Shown here: in pieces, positions 53,700 through 63,901 of the stretch
How positions within the stretch are numbered: position 1 is the first letter of the stretch
Layout of the letters: the number at the start of each line of letters is the position of its first letter
NCBI RefSeq assembly: GCF_022701255.1
Contig: NZ_CP031705.1
Coordinates: 2,803,501 to 2,867,500, forward strand
Reading direction: 5' to 3'
DNA from: Microcoleus vaginatus HSN003
GTDB lineage: Bacteria > Cyanobacteriota > Cyanobacteriia > Cyanobacteriales > Microcoleaceae
Length of the DNA: 64,000 bases
The notes under the pieces: model-generated
The model's database searches: none
Told to the model about the DNA's origin: nothing
Seen by the model: the letters and a program-made list of their open reading frames with translations, nothing else
Made by a program: the position numbers and the translations under genes

Positions 53700-55772
53700 G
53701 TGGCACGTACCGTCCCGCTAGAAAAAACTCGCAACATCGGCATCGCAGCCCACATTGACGCGGGCAAAACAACAACAACTGAAAGAATTCTGTTCTATTC
53801 AGGCATGGTTCACAAAATGGGTGAAGTGCACGAGGGAACAGCAATCATGGACTGGATGGAGCAAGAGCGGGAGCGGGGAATCACGATTACTGCCGCTGCT
53901 ATCACCACCAGTTGGAAAGATTACACAATCAACATCATCGACACCCCCGGACACGTAGACTTCACGATCGAAGTCGAACGCTCGATGCGAGTGCTCGACG
54001 GAGTGATCGCAGTGTTCTGCTCGGTAGGGGGAGTGCAGCCGCAATCCGAAACAGTGTGGCGACAAGCCGATCGGTATAAAGTACCGCGGATCGTGTTCGT
54101 CAACAAAATGGATCGGATGGGCGCAAACTTCTACAAAGTCTACGGCCAAATTCGCGATCGAATGAGAGCGAACGCCGTACCCATCCAAATCCCGATCGGC
54201 AGCGAAGAAAACTTCCGGGGAATTGTAGATTTAGTGCAAATGAAAGCCTACATCTACAACAACAACACCGGCACCGATATCGAGGAAGTAGAAATCCCCG
54301 ATGAAGTAAAAGAGCTAGCGGCAGAATACCGCACCAAGCTGATCGAGTCCGTAGCAGAAACCAACGACGCCCTCACGGAGAAATACCTCGAAGGCGAAGA
54401 GTTAACGGAAGACGAAATTCGTGCAGCTTTGCGGACTGGCGCCATCTCTGGGGCGATCGTCCCCATGCTCTGCGGTTCGGCGTTCAAAAACAAAGGCGTT
54501 CAGCTTTTGTTGGATGCAGTGATCGACTACCTGCCCTCGCCCTTGGAAGTTCCTCCAATACAAGGACTCCTGCCCAACGGCGACACTGCAGAACGATTTG
54601 CAGACGACAGTGCGCCCCTGTCAGCCCTGGCATTCAAAATCATGGCTGACCCCTACGGCCGGCTGACCTTTGTTCGCGTCTACTCCGGTATCCTCAAAAA
54701 AGGCACCTACGTCCTGAACTCCACCAAAGACAAAAAAGAGCGGGTTTCTCGCCTAATTGTACTCAAAGCGGACGATCGGATAGAAGTTGACGAACTGCGG
54801 GCAGGAGACTTGGGAGCAGCCTTGGGTTTGAAAGACACCTTCACCGGCGACACCCTCTGCGAAGAAGGAGCGCCAGTGATTCTGGAATCTCTGTTTATTC
54901 CAGAGCCAGTGATCTCGGTGGCTGTCGAACCCAAAACCAAACAAGACATGGAGAAGCTCTCCAAAGCCCTCCAGTCACTCTCGGAAGAAGACCCCACCTT
55001 CCGAGTCAACGTTGACCCAGAAACCAACCAGACAGTCATCGCCGGCATGGGCGAACTGCACCTGGAAATCCTGGTAGACAGGATGCTGCGGGAATTCAAA
55101 GTAGAAGCCAACGTGGGTCAGCCACAAGTAGCCTACCGTGAAACCATTCGCAAATCCGTCCGCGCCGAAGGTAAATTTATCCGCCAAAGTGGCGGTAAAG
55201 GTCAGTACGGTCACGTTGTGATCGAACTAGAACCCACCGAGGTCGGAAGCGGCTTTGAATTTGTCTCCAAAATTGTTGGTGGCACTGTACCCAAAGAGTA
55301 CATCGGCCCGGCAGAACAAGGGATGAAAGAAGCCTGCGAATCAGGTATCGTAGCAGGGTATCCCGTGATTGACCTCAAAGCTACTATGGTAGACGGGTCT
55401 TTCCACGACGTAGACTCCTCAGAAATGGCATTTAAGATCGCCGGTTCAATGGCGATCAAAGAAGCCGTGATGAAGGCGTCGCCAGTGCTGCTAGAGCCTA
55501 TGATGAAAGTAGAGGTTGAAGTTCCCGAAGATTACATCGGGAACGTCATCGGAGACCTCAACTCGCGTCGGGGTCAGATCGAAGGCCAAGAGACGGATCA
55601 GGGGATAGCCAAAGTTTCTGTAAAAGTTCCACTAGCAGAAATGTTTGGTTACGCCACTGACATCCGCTCGAAAACCCAAGGTCGAGGCATCTTCACAATG
55701 GAATTCAGCCATTACGAAGAAGTGCCGCGAAATGTGGCTGAAGCCATCATCGCTAAGAACAAAGGTAACTAA
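53700..55772 (+). CDS. fusA: elongation factor G
   Basis: 690 residues, canonical length. GTG start, fixed by the near-perfect AAGGAGGT 5 nt upstream. G domain: [19 protein letters not shown] (G1), the RGITI switch, [15 protein letters not shown] (G3), [10 protein letters not shown] (G4). Domain III/IV follow ([20 protein letters not shown]). GTPase that drives translocation of tRNA and mRNA. Third gene of the str operon. Confidence 0.98.
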   Translation: MARTVPLEKTRNIGIAAHIDAGKTTTTERILFYSGMVHKMGEVHEGTAIMDWMEQERERGITITAAAITTSWKDYTINIIDTPGHVDFTIEVERSMRVLDGVIAVFCSVGGVQPQSETVWRQADRYKVPRIVFVNKMDRMGANFYKVYGQIRDRMRANAVPIQIPIGSEENFRGIVDLVQMKAYIYNNNTGTDIEEVEIPDEVKELAAEYRTKLIESVAETNDALTEKYLEGEELTEDEIRAALRTGAISGAIVPMLCGSAFKNKGVQLLLDAVIDYLPSPLEVPPIQGLLPNGDTAERFADDSAPLSALAFKIMADPYGRLTFVRVYSGILKKGTYVLNSTKDKKERVSRLIVLKADDRIEVDELRAGDLGAALGLKDTFTGDTLCEEGAPVILESLFIPEPVISVAVEPKTKQDMEKLSKALQSLSEEDPTFRVNVDPETNQTVIAGMGELHLEILVDRMLREFKVEANVGQPQVAYRETIRKSVRAEGKFIRQSGGKGQYGHVVIELEPTEVGSGFEFVSKIVGGTVPKEYIGPAEQGMKEACESGIVAGYPVIDLKATMVDGSFHDVDSSEMAFKIAGSMAIKEAVMKASPVLLEPMMKVEVEVPEDYIGNVIGDLNSRRGQIEGQETDQGIAKVSVKVPLAEMFGYATDIRSKTQGRGIFTMEFSHYEEVPRNVAEAIIAKNKGN

Positions 55773-55874
55773 CGATTTTGAATTTTAGATTTTGGATTTT
55801 GGATGAAATCCAAAGTCTAAAATCTAAAATGTTAAAATCTAAAATCGCTAAAAGAAACAAGGAACAAATCGAGA

Positions 55875-57104
55875 ATGGCACGCGCAAAATTTGAACGGAA
55901 TAAACCCCACGTAAACATCGGCACGATCGGTCACGTTGACCACGGCAAAACAACTTTGACCGCCGCGATTACGATGACTCTCTCTGCACTAGGTCAAGCA
56001 AAGGCTAAGAACTACGCCGACATCGACGCTGCGCCAGAAGAAAAAGCACGGGGTATTACGATTAATACTGCTCACGTGGAATACGAAACCACAGGTCGGC
56101 ACTATGCCCACGTAGATTGCCCCGGACACGCTGACTATGTGAAAAACATGATCACCGGTGCAGCTCAAATGGACGGCGGCATTCTAGTAGTGTCAGCAGC
56201 AGACGGCCCCATGCCTCAAACTCGCGAACACATCCTGCTGGCAAAGCAAGTTGGCGTTCCCAGCCTAGTTGTCTTCTTGAACAAAGAAGACATGGTGGAT
56301 GATGCTGAACTGTTGGAATTGGTAGAACTGGAAGTTCGCGAACTTTTGAGCTCTTACGATTTTCCGGGCGATGACATCCCCATCGTCACAGGTTCGGGAT
56401 TGAAAGCTCTCGAAGCGATGCTTGCTAATCCCAAGACTGTAAAGGGCGAAAATGAGTGGGTTGACAAAATTTACAAGCTGATGGAAGAAGTAGATGCTTA
56501 CATCCCCACCCCAGAGCGCGAAGTTGACAAGCCTTTCTTGATGGCAGTTGAAGACGTATTCTCGATTACTGGTCGGGGTACTGTCGCCACAGGCCGGATT
56601 GAGCGCGGAACCATCAAAGTCGGCGAAACAGTCGAATTGGTGGGTCTTAAGGACACTCGCAGCACTACGGTGACTGGTGTGGAAATGTTCACCAAGTCTC
56701 TGGAGGAAGGTTTGGCCGGCGATAACGTGGGCCTACTGCTGCGGGGGATTTTAAAGGCGGATATTGAACGCGGAATGGTGATTGCTAAGCCGAAAAGCAT
56801 CCTGCCTCACACTCAGTTTGAATCTGAAGTGTACATCCTCAAGAAGGAAGAAGGCGGCCGGCACACGCCCTTTTTCTCTGGATATCGCCCTCAATTCTAC
56901 GTCCGTACCACTGACGTGACCGGCACGATCGCACAGTTCACCGCTGATGACGGTACTGAAGCAGAAATGGTGATGCCCGGTGACCGGATCAAAATGACTG
57001 TTGAGCTGATTCACCCGATCGCGATCGAACAAGGAATGCGCTTCGCTATCCGCGAAGGCGGCCGCACCGTCGGCGCCGGCGTTGTTTCCAAAATCCTCAA
57101 GTAG
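55875..57104 (+). CDS. tuf: elongation factor Tu
   Basis: 409 residues, the usual cyanobacterial length (about 15 longer than E. coli because of a short insertion around 180-195). G1 [17 protein letters not shown]3 [13 protein letters not shown]4 NKEDMVDD, and the C-terminal domain [11 protein letters not shown]. Delivers aminoacyl-tRNA to the ribosome. Followed by a strong hairpin, yet rpsJ lies only 210 bp further on. Confidence 0.98.
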   Translation: MARAKFERNKPHVNIGTIGHVDHGKTTLTAAITMTLSALGQAKAKNYADIDAAPEEKARGITINTAHVEYETTGRHYAHVDCPGHADYVKNMITGAAQMDGGILVVSAADGPMPQTREHILLAKQVGVPSLVVFLNKEDMVDDAELLELVELEVRELLSSYDFPGDDIPIVTGSGLKALEAMLANPKTVKGENEWVDKIYKLMEEVDAYIPTPEREVDKPFLMAVEDVFSITGRGTVATGRIERGTIKVGETVELVGLKDTRSTTVTGVEMFTKSLEEGLAGDNVGLLLRGILKADIERGMVIAKPKSILPHTQFESEVYILKKEEGGRHTPFFSGYRPQFYVRTTDVTGTIAQFTADDGTEAEMVMPGDRIKMTVELIHPIAIEQGMRFAIREGGRTVGAGVVSKILK

Positions 57105-57121
57105 GAATCCGATAACAGCCT

Positions 57122-57167
57122 AAATAGCAGAAAAGCCGCCAAATGTCAATAGGCTTTTCTGCTATTT
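57122..57167 (+). terminator. 16-bp perfect hairpin after tuf
   Basis: AAATAGCAGAAAAGCC (57122-57137) and complement (57152-57167), 14-nt loop. The T-richness lies inside the arm, not after it. Confidence 0.7.
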
Positions 57168-57314
57168 AGTGAGTAGTGAGTAGTTATAGGTTAGTGGCCA
57201 GTTGTTAGTAGTTATGGGTTAAATGTTCAATAACAAATAACAAATAACAAATGACTGATGACTGATGACTAATGACTAAAAATAAACTGAACCTCGAAAA
57301 TTCAAGAAACAAAA

Positions 57315-57632
57315 ATGGCAACAATTCAACAACAAAAAATTCGCATTCGCCTCAAAGCTTTCGATCGCCGAATTCTAGACGCATCCTGCGAAAAGATTGT
57401 AGATACAGCAAATCGGACAGCAGCCACAGCGATCGGCCCGATTCCCCTACCGACAAAACGGCGGATTTACTGCTTGCTGCGATCGCCCCACGTAGACAAA
57501 GATTCTCGCGAACACTTTGAAACCCGCACGCACCGCCGGATTATCGACATTCACCAGCCATCGGCCAAAACAATTGACGCTTTGATGAAACTGGATTTGC
57601 CAGCAGGCGTAGATATCGAAGTCAAGCTGTAG
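57315..57632 (+). CDS. rpsJ: 30S ribosomal protein S10
   Basis: 105 residues. [55 protein letters not shown] and [11 protein letters not shown] match S10/NusE. It has roles in the 30S head and in antitermination. Last gene of the str operon in cyanobacteria. A U-rich terminator follows. Confidence 0.98.
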   Translation: MATIQQQKIRIRLKAFDRRILDASCEKIVDTANRTAATAIGPIPLPTKRRIYCLLRSPHVDKDSREHFETRTHRRIIDIHQPSAKTIDALMKLDLPAGVDIEVKL

Positions 57633-57654
57633 ATTGACTTCTCGAAAACTCGGA

Positions 57655-57690
57655 AAGAAGGAACAAAGATTAAATAAATTGTTCCTTCTT
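57655..57690 (+). terminator. intrinsic terminator of the str operon
   Basis: AAGAAGGAACAA (57655-57666) pairs with TTGTTCCTTCTT (57679-57690), then TTTG. Good stem and U-run. Confidence 0.8.
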
Positions 57691-57948
57691 TTTGTTGAAA
57701 TTTTCCTAGTCATTAGTTATTAGGTATTAGTTATTAGTTAATAATCAGCAATAATTTCTGCTCCGACACGAACTTAAATAATTATTCTTAATTAAGGCGC
57801 GCTCACTACAAAAACGCTCCTTTAGCAGTCGCTATCATCGCCTTTGGACTCACTTAGTTTACCAAAAAGGTATATTTAACATTTTGACGAAATACAGCAC
57901 TTCCGGATGTTATGAGGTACAATAGAATCGACTAAAAATAATATACCA

Positions 57949-58332
57949 ATGAAAGCATACTCAGTAGATTTGCGATCCAAAATAGTAGCAGCCCATGTCG
58001 AGCAGAAGCTGTCGATCAGAAAAACAGCAGAAATATTTGCCTGCAGTAAAAGCTTAGTTCAAAAACTTGTCAAGCAACAAAAAATAGAGGGGAATTTACA
58101 GCCTAAACCGAGGGGTAAACCCAGATTCAGTCATTTGAATAATGCGTCACAAGAGTTAAGAGAAATAGTGGTCACACATCCCGATGCAACTTTGGTAGAA
58201 TTGTGTGAGTTGTTCGCCCAAAAAACAGGAAATTGGGTAGGCAGAACAGCCATGTGTAGCGCCTTACAGAAGTTGGGATTAAATCGTAAAAAAAAACAGT
58301 CAGGAGTAGCCAAGCAGGCACAGAAAGAGTGA
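57949..58332 (+). CDS. IS630 transposase, ORF1 (DNA-binding part)
   Basis: 127 residues. MKAYSVDLRSKIVAAHVEQK and LSIRKTAEIFACSKSLVQKL form the N-terminal helix-turn-helix, followed by the second helical subdomain that binds the terminal repeats. The frame holds an A9 run at 58288-58296 (after LGLNR). A -1 slip there would enter ORF2's frame, which is open across the region, giving one fused transposase of about 300 residues. Confidence 0.92.
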   Translation: MKAYSVDLRSKIVAAHVEQKLSIRKTAEIFACSKSLVQKLVKQQKIEGNLQPKPRGKPRFSHLNNASQELREIVVTHPDATLVELCELFAQKTGNWVGRTAMCSALQKLGLNRKKKQSGVAKQAQKE

Positions 58333-58895
58333 TGAAGTTAAGGTTAGACTATTGGGAAAAAGTCAAGGATATCGAGCCAAAAAATCTAGTATTTTTAGAT
58401 GAGACTGGAGTATTGCTAGGTTTAACCAGAACTCATGCACGTTCGCAACGAGGAACTAGAGCCTATGCGGTCAAACCTTTTTATCGAGGCAAGAAAGTCA
58501 CAGTAATTGGTGCAATTAGCCTCACGAAAGTAGTGGCATTAATGACCCTGGACAACTCGATGGATAGCAAAGCATTTGAGGTGTTTATCGAGAAATGTTT
58601 AGTGCCACAATTGTGGCCCGGAGCCGTAGTAGTGATGGATAACTTACCAGCGCATAAAGTAGATTCAATTACATCGATGATTGCCGTGGTGGGTGCTTCT
58701 ATTTTATGTTTATCCCCATACTCTCCTGATTTTAATCCGATTGAATTATGGTGGTCGCAACTTAAATCTTTATTGCGACAGTTTTCACCAACCAGCACTA
58801 AAATGGTTGACACGATAATTGCTGTGGCTCTTGACTTAATTAATCCGAAACATCTCAAAAACTGGTTTACTAATTGCTGCTACTGTACCTCATAA
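58329..58895 (+). CDS. IS630 transposase, ORF2 (DDE catalytic part)
   Basis: 188 residues from a GTG at 58329, overlapping ORF1 by 4 nt, but more likely made by -1 frameshifting on the A9 tract upstream. DDE triad: Asp in NLVFLDETGVLL, Asp in GAVVVMDNLPAHK, Glu in YSPDFNPIELWWSQLK. The stop lies inside the right inverted repeat. Intact catalytic residues and perfect ends suggest the element is recent and potentially active. Confidence 0.92.
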   Translation: MMKLRLDYWEKVKDIEPKNLVFLDETGVLLGLTRTHARSQRGTRAYAVKPFYRGKKVTVIGAISLTKVVALMTLDNSMDSKAFEVFIEKCLVPQLWPGAVVVMDNLPAHKVDSITSMIAVVGASILCLSPYSPDFNPIELWWSQLKSLLRQFSPTSTKMVDTIIAVALDLINPKHLKNWFTNCCYCTS

Positions 58896-59058
58896 CATCC
58901 GGAAGTGCTGTAACGCCTTTGTCAAGCTGCCAGCACCGGAGATAGCTCGCCGTCGCTTCCGTTGCCACCGAAAAAGCCCGATCGCTCCTGCCCCGGAATT
59001 GCCTTTAATCAGTTAAAGTAAGAAAAATAAGCGCAAGTACCGTCACTTTTGAGCGACA

Positions 59059-59700
59059 ATGGCATCCTCTTCCTCTGTAGCAGTTCGCGAACTCCCCTTA
59101 TTTCCGTTGCCGGAAGTGGTTCTATTTCCAGGTAGACCGCTACCGCTGCAAATCTTCGAGTTTCGCTATCGAATCATGATGAATACGATTCTGGAGGGCG
59201 ATCGGCGTTTTGGTGTACTCATGTGGGACCCCAACCAAAATAAAGTCTCCGCCGTCGGTTGTTGCGCCGAAGTGATTCACTGTCAGCGCCTACCCGACGA
59301 CCGCATGAAAATTATGACTCTCGGACAGCAGCGGTTCCGAGTGCTCGACGCAGTTCGGGAAAAACCCTATTTAGTCGGTCTCGTAGAATGGATTGAAGAC
59401 GAACCGCCCCAAAAAGACCTCAGACCTTTGGGAAAAGATGTCGAACAACTGCTGAGAGATGTAGTTCGCCTCTCCAGCAAATTAATGGATCAGCCGATCG
59501 ACCTGCCCGAAGACATTCCCAGTTTGCCTACAGAATTGTCCTACTGGGTAGCCAGCTATCTTTACGGTGCAGCGACTGAACAGCAAACTCTTTTAGAATT
59601 GCAAGATACTGCTGCGAGATTGGAACGCGAAACCGAAATTTTGACTTCTACTCGCAATCACTTGGCAGCGAGGACTGTACTTAAAGATACCCTCAAGTAG
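59059..59700 (+). CDS. Lon N-terminal-domain protein (LON substrate-binding domain only)
   Basis: 213 residues. RELPLFPLPEVVLFPGRPLPLQIFEFRYR opens a LAN/LON domain (seen here as two blocks, LPLFPLPEVVLFPG and LPLQIFEFRYR), with FGVLMWD, AEVIHCQRLPDDRMKIMTLG and RFRVL following; a helical half completes it. No AAA+ or Ser-Lys protease part. Such single-domain proteins commonly follow rpsJ in cyanobacteria (recall); here the IS630 element has been inserted between the two. Confidence 0.9.
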   Translation: MASSSSVAVRELPLFPLPEVVLFPGRPLPLQIFEFRYRIMMNTILEGDRRFGVLMWDPNQNKVSAVGCCAEVIHCQRLPDDRMKIMTLGQQRFRVLDAVREKPYLVGLVEWIEDEPPQKDLRPLGKDVEQLLRDVVRLSSKLMDQPIDLPEDIPSLPTELSYWVASYLYGAATEQQTLLELQDTAARLERETEILTSTRNHLAARTVLKDTLK

Positions 59701-59909
59701 CCAATGTGCATAGGAAAAAAGTACGATCGGTTTGACCTCCCTTGAAGAAAGAATTACACACAAATCATTCGATTTTCGATTTTTGATTTTCGATTGACTG
59801 ATGAACTAAGGGTTTGGATCGCGGGCTTACAGTTCCATTATTTTTTGGAACTGCTAGCTGTTTAATCCTTAACTTCAAACAGGTTCGGATAGGTTCTTTA
59901 TAGCAGAAA

Positions 59910-60848
59910 ATGCTTGTGTTAGAAAATCTCGACCAACCGAAACCATACGATGCAGTTAGAGGCGGTCAACTGCCACCACCGACAGGTGGTGTCGTGCTCG
60001 GCGGACTAGCAGGAGTCAAACACCGGCTGTCTAGTTCAGTCAGCGAACATCGCATCGCCGCCCTGACAGAGGCATTGAATTACGGCGATGCAGGCTTAAA
60101 AATAGTCATCAAGATTTGTCAAAGCGAAACAGGGCCAGTGCAGGGGGCGGCCTGCGATTTGCTCCGAAAAAAACTAAGTTCGATCGCTCGCGAAAAATTA
60201 CAGGCCTTTATAACTTCAAGTTCAGATACAGAAGCGGATGTAGACAGCACTCAAAAAATATTAGATCACTCATCCGGTGCAGTCTCAGAAAAAAATTACG
60301 ATCGGCAAATGTCCGAAGCCCAGTTAATATTTGAGACAGTTACGCAGCAGATACAACCAAATGTGTTGCTGTTAGAAGCACTGGTAGCCTCTGTAGAACG
60401 CGAAGAATTTACCAGCGAACTGATGAATCTTTGGGAACTATTAATCTTAGAAATTCAGGAACCTCTCAAAGAACTGCGTCAGGCTGTTGGCACTGCGATT
60501 TCCGCCCAACTGCGGATTCAGTGGCTGTACAATCAAGCTGAATCCCAAGCCAACCAGTGGCAGCAGCGAGCTTTGCTAGCTCTTGAGACACAGGATGAGA
60601 ATTCAGTCCGCCTCGCCGTGGTTCGCCAGCAGGTTCAATTCGATCAGGCGGCAGAACTAAAAATTGACTTAGACTACCAAACTGTGCGAGTAGAAAATCT
60701 CAACCGCAACTTGCTGGCTTTGGAAAGTAAGATTGCTCAAGCTAATTCCAAGAAAGAGATCCTCAAGATGCAGCTTCATTTTGCTAAGGTACAGCAGCAA
60801 ATAGACTTCACTTTCAGCCAAGTCAATAGTATATTTTTTAGTCCTTAG
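59910..60848 (+). CDS. hypothetical helical/coiled-coil protein
   Basis: 312 residues. After a Pro-rich N terminus, residues ~35-110 form HEAT-like helical pairs (EHRIAALTEALNYGDAGLKI, GAACDLLRKKLSSIAREKL). After a low-complexity linker, residues ~130-312 are long coiled coils (NQWQQRALLALETQDENSVR; ENLNRNLLALESKIAQANSK). The HEAT-like segment resembles phycobilisome lyase-type or adaptor repeats, but I would not assign it. No signal or membrane helix. Confidence 0.7.
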   Translation: MLVLENLDQPKPYDAVRGGQLPPPTGGVVLGGLAGVKHRLSSSVSEHRIAALTEALNYGDAGLKIVIKICQSETGPVQGAACDLLRKKLSSIAREKLQAFITSSSDTEADVDSTQKILDHSSGAVSEKNYDRQMSEAQLIFETVTQQIQPNVLLLEALVASVEREEFTSELMNLWELLILEIQEPLKELRQAVGTAISAQLRIQWLYNQAESQANQWQQRALLALETQDENSVRLAVVRQQVQFDQAAELKIDLDYQTVRVENLNRNLLALESKIAQANSKKEILKMQLHFAKVQQQIDFTFSQVNSIFFSP

Positions 60849-60881
60849 TTGTGGGATTCTCTGCTGATATATTGCCTGATG

Positions 60882-61526
60882 TCAGACTTGTCTGACGCAA
60901 AAATGTATTGTCCCACTGAAAATTGTTTCCTCATCTCGCTTAGCTCCTTCGAGATTAGCGCCGCACAAAAATGCCCCGCTCAAATTAGCACCCCTCAAGT
61001 CAGCTCCTCTCAAGTCGGCGCCCTCAAGGTTACTTTCACACAAAAAAGCGCCTTTCAAATTGGCTGTTCTCAGACTCGCTCCCCGCAGTTTAGCCTCGCT
61101 TAGATTGGCTTTTTCGAGGTTTGTATGGTCCAAGCAAGCATCTATGAGGTTTCCTTCCATTAGGTTGGCGGCGTACAAGGAAGCTCCGCTCAAATTAACA
61201 CCTATCATTTTGGTGTCGCTCAAGTTGGCGTTTTCCAAGTTTGCTTCAATCAGGTCAGCTCCTGTTAATCTTGCGAAAGTTAGATCTGCTTGGCTCAGGT
61301 TAGCCCCATTGAGTTTTGTCATCACCAGGCAAGCATTCTTGAGGTTGGTACCTATTAAGTTTGCCCCCCCTAGGTTGGCCAAAGCAAAATTTATTTCTTT
61401 GAGATTCGCGCAGGCTAGATTAATATGAATTAGGAAAGCTTCTCGCAAAGAAGCCTCTTTCAAGTTTGTTTCATGAAAATTTCTTTCTCCGGCTGCGTAT
61501 CGCTTGAGAAGTTCATCAGCATTCAT
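60882..61526 (-). CDS. pentapeptide-repeat protein
   Basis: 214 residues. From ~20 to ~200 the A(D/N)LxX pattern repeats about thirty times (LKEINFALANLGGANLIGTN; LEGADLRGADLRGANLSGAF), predicting a right-handed quadrilateral beta-helix. The N-terminal MNADELLKRYAAGERNFHET is the usual capping segment (LL..Y..G.R.F). Such proteins are abundant in cyanobacteria; most have no known function. Single gene, convergent with the coiled-coil gene. Confidence 0.92.
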   Translation of the reverse strand: MNADELLKRYAAGERNFHETNLKEASLREAFLIHINLACANLKEINFALANLGGANLIGTNLKNACLVMTKLNGANLSQADLTFARLTGADLIEANLENANLSDTKMIGVNLSGASLYAANLMEGNLIDACLDHTNLEKANLSEAKLRGASLRTANLKGAFLCESNLEGADLRGADLRGANLSGAFLCGANLEGAKRDEETIFSGTIHFCVRQV

Positions 61527-61576
61527 CTCACCAGCCTCCTAAGCTTGACTTAAAAAGTATACTACATAAAAGAAAA

Positions 61577-62524
61577 TTATACTACGGACAGTACACTATA
61601 GCAACCAAAAATTTTTAAAGTTTCTGTGTGATTTTTTAATTCTTCGAGTGCCGATAGAACAAATGCTTGGCAGGCGTTAGCTTCAACGTCCATAAAGAAA
61701 ATATATTCTCCGAGGGATCTTTTAGTCGGTCTAGATTCAATCCGACTTAAATTAATACCGCGACTGGCAAATACTTGCAAAGGTTTTACCAGTGCTCCCG
61801 GCATATTGGCAGGTACGCTAAAAGCTAGTGAGGTATGGGTGCAATTAGACGGTGAAGCATCGAGGATCAACTCAGGAGCAGATTGTGTAATGGATTTAAT
61901 GGACGAGCGAGCCCCTGGTTCTACGTTTCCGATTTCTCCACCACTCCTGCTGAGTACCCAAAAGCGAGTGTAATTATCGGGATAATCATTAATGGGCTGA
62001 GCTAACACTGGCAAATTGTAAAGTTCAGCCGCTCTTGGTGAAGATATCGCTGCTACATTTCTATCTTCCAAATATTGCAATGCTTCCGTGGTTGAATTGG
62101 CCGGAATTAATTGAGCTGAGGGAATAAACTGCCCCAACCATACCTGACACTGAGCTAGCGCTTGCGGGTGAGAGTAAACTTTGTGAATCTCGTTAAAATT
62201 TTTAGCATTAGACACCAGGGCGTGGGAAATTGGCAAAACTAAGGCGTGTTGAATGCGGAGTTGATCGAGTCGCCACAGTGTATCTAAGGTGACAGTCACG
62301 CTGCCTTCGATCGAATTTTCGACGGGTACAACTGAATAGTCAACCTGCCCTACGGCAGATGCCTCTAGCGCTTGGGAAATGGTGGAATAAGGACATAAGG
62401 TGCATTCCAAGTTAGTTTCCAAGCTCAACCAATTGACATAAGCGAGAGCCGCTGTTTCTGCATTTGTACCAACAGGGCCGAGATGTGCGATCCTCTTCGA
62501 GGGCTTCGCTAACGAAATTTTCAT
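61577..62524 (-). CDS. pheA: prephenate dehydratase
   Basis: Converts prephenate to phenylpyruvate for Phe synthesis. 315 residues: catalytic domain with HLGPVGTNAETAALAY, VPVENSIEGSVTVTLD, YSHPQALAQCQVWL, and the TRF motif in DNYTRFWVLSR; C-terminal ACT domain (~215-310) with PGALVKPLQVFASRGINLSR, IESRP and EYIFFMDVEA, which binds Phe for feedback control. No fused chorismate mutase, as usual in cyanobacteria. Confidence 0.95.
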   Translation of the reverse strand: MKISLAKPSKRIAHLGPVGTNAETAALAYVNWLSLETNLECTLCPYSTISQALEASAVGQVDYSVVPVENSIEGSVTVTLDTLWRLDQLRIQHALVLPISHALVSNAKNFNEIHKVYSHPQALAQCQVWLGQFIPSAQLIPANSTTEALQYLEDRNVAAISSPRAAELYNLPVLAQPINDYPDNYTRFWVLSRSGGEIGNVEPGARSSIKSITQSAPELILDASPSNCTHTSLAFSVPANMPGALVKPLQVFASRGINLSRIESRPTKRSLGEYIFFMDVEANACQAFVLSALEELKNHTETLKIFGCYSVLSVV

Positions 62525-62732
62525 TTAGAGGCAATTTTAAGTTACAAATGTTTGCTTTACTCTCATCAGCTAGCAAGTATGATGAAAAATTAGCGATGTC
62601 CCGAAAGCTTTTATCCGTGATTTCTCGGATGACATTGCTGGGTACACGACTTAGTGCGCGACTTATGTCACCTTAAAAAAGGTGATACTTCATTAAGATA
62701 TGCTTAGGAATCCTATATTTTGATATCTTCTC

Positions 62733-63311
62733 ATGTATATCCGCTTTAATGCTTCCCAATCGGTTGAGATCTCCGTACCAGAGGAACGGGTTCCCATTCA
62801 ACATTATCTGCGCCAGCCGAGGCGACTGGTAAACGCCCTTGTCGATCAAAGTCGCACAGAACAGCTAAGCGATGACTGTTTCCGCCTAAAAATGCGACCG
62901 TTACAATTTATGATGCTGAGCCTTCAACCCACAGTAGACATGAGGGTGTGGGCGCAGTCGGACGGCACAATCAATTTGGAGTCCGTCGCCTGCGAAATTC
63001 GCGGCGTGGGTTATATCAACGATCGCTTTGCTCTCAATCTCAAAGGACAGCTTTGTGTACACCAAAGCAGCGGGGTAGCATACTTGAAGGGAAAAGCGGA
63101 TTTGCAAGTGCAAGTAGAGTTACCGCCGCCGTTTTGGCTGACGCCCAAAGCCATTTTAGAAGCAACAGGCAATGCTTTGCTCAAGAGCGTACTGATGAGC
63201 GTCAAACAGCGGTTGATGCACCAGTTGCTCTCCGATTACCGCCGGTGGGCAAACAGTGAAACTGAGGTAACATCGATCGAGCTCCCCCCAATCTTATCTT
63301 TAGAAGGGTGA
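62733..63311 (+). CDS. DUF1997 protein
   Basis: 192 residues. MYIRFNASQSVEISVPEE, LRQPRRLVNALVD, FRLKMRPLQFMMLSLQPTVD, KADLQVQVELPPPFWLTPKA and LLKSVLMSVKQRLMHQLLSDYRRW (seen in two blocks) follow the DUF1997 pattern, a START/SRPBCC-like lipid-binding fold conserved in cyanobacteria and plastids. Function not established. Divergent from pheA. Confidence 0.9.
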   Translation: MYIRFNASQSVEISVPEERVPIQHYLRQPRRLVNALVDQSRTEQLSDDCFRLKMRPLQFMMLSLQPTVDMRVWAQSDGTINLESVACEIRGVGYINDRFALNLKGQLCVHQSSGVAYLKGKADLQVQVELPPPFWLTPKAILEATGNALLKSVLMSVKQRLMHQLLSDYRRWANSETEVTSIELPPILSLEG

Positions 63312-63448
63312 AATCCTAATAGAGAAGCTGTTAATTAATGTATAGGGATATTTAGGCACAAATCAGGCCACTTACCACAATATTAGTTAGACGCTCGAAT
63401 TGGGCCTCTGAGCTTTGTTTGAACTAGCCTGCAATAGATAGCTGCCGG

Positions 63449-63901
63449 TCAGTCAAGATCGATTTGAGTGAGCCCTCCATGTTCATCGTCTTCGATTATT
63501 CCCACGCCCCCAGGCCAAGCAGTTAACTTGTCTTTTGAAGCTGGGTGATTTTGGCTGAGTTCGTGCTGCGGTGGCTTGATTATTTTGCCCGGTGGAGTCG
63601 TTGCGCCCACCCGAATCCTGATTTTTGGCCCGGAATTGCCCAAGCGAATTGTCATCCCGTCCACAACTGACACCTGAGCGATCGGTCTATCATTTACATA
63701 AGTGCCGTTAGCACCAAAATTAATAATTTCCCAGCCATTAACGTGATTCCACAGCTCTACGTGGTGGCGGGAAACTACAGCGCTGTAAATAATTACATCA
63801 TTGTCGTTCGATCGACCGATCCGAACCACCGATTCGGATTCAAAACACCAACTTTGAACTGGGACAGACTGGATAGGATGTAACAGAGTTAAGGTAATCA
63901 C
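63449..63901 (-). CDS. FHA-domain protein
   Basis: 150 residues from a GTG. A single forkhead-associated domain occupies ~20-105: VVRIGRSNDNDVII (GRS), YSAVVSRHHVELW (SRxH), GANGTYVNDRPI (NGTxVN), all phosphothreonine-binding landmarks. The C-terminal tail is disordered and acidic (EDDEHGG). It reads phosphorylated partners of Ser/Thr kinases; no kinase gene is adjacent in the window. An upstream start outside the read frame cannot be excluded. Confidence 0.9.
   Translation of the reverse strand: MITLTLLHPIQSVPVQSWCFESESVVRIGRSNDNDVIIYSAVVSRHHVELWNHVNGWEIINFGANGTYVNDRPIAQVSVVDGMTIRLGNSGPKIRIRVGATTPPGKIIKPPQHELSQNHPASKDKLTAWPGGVGIIEDDEHGGLTQIDLD

Larger units (their letters stand above)
57895..58910 (+). 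mobile_element. complete IS630-family insertion sequence, 1016 bp
   Basis: Perfect 27-bp terminal inverted repeats (57895-57921, starting CAGCACTTCCGGATG, and 58884-58910) flanked on both sides by TA (57893-57894, 58911-58912), the target duplication typical of IS630/Tc1. Two overlapping frames encode the transposase. The element lies between rpsJ and the Lon-domain gene. Confidence 0.95.

Noticed and set aside
53755..54188. Frames antisense or out of phase in fusA
   Set aside because: Shadows of a highly conserved gene with strong codon bias.
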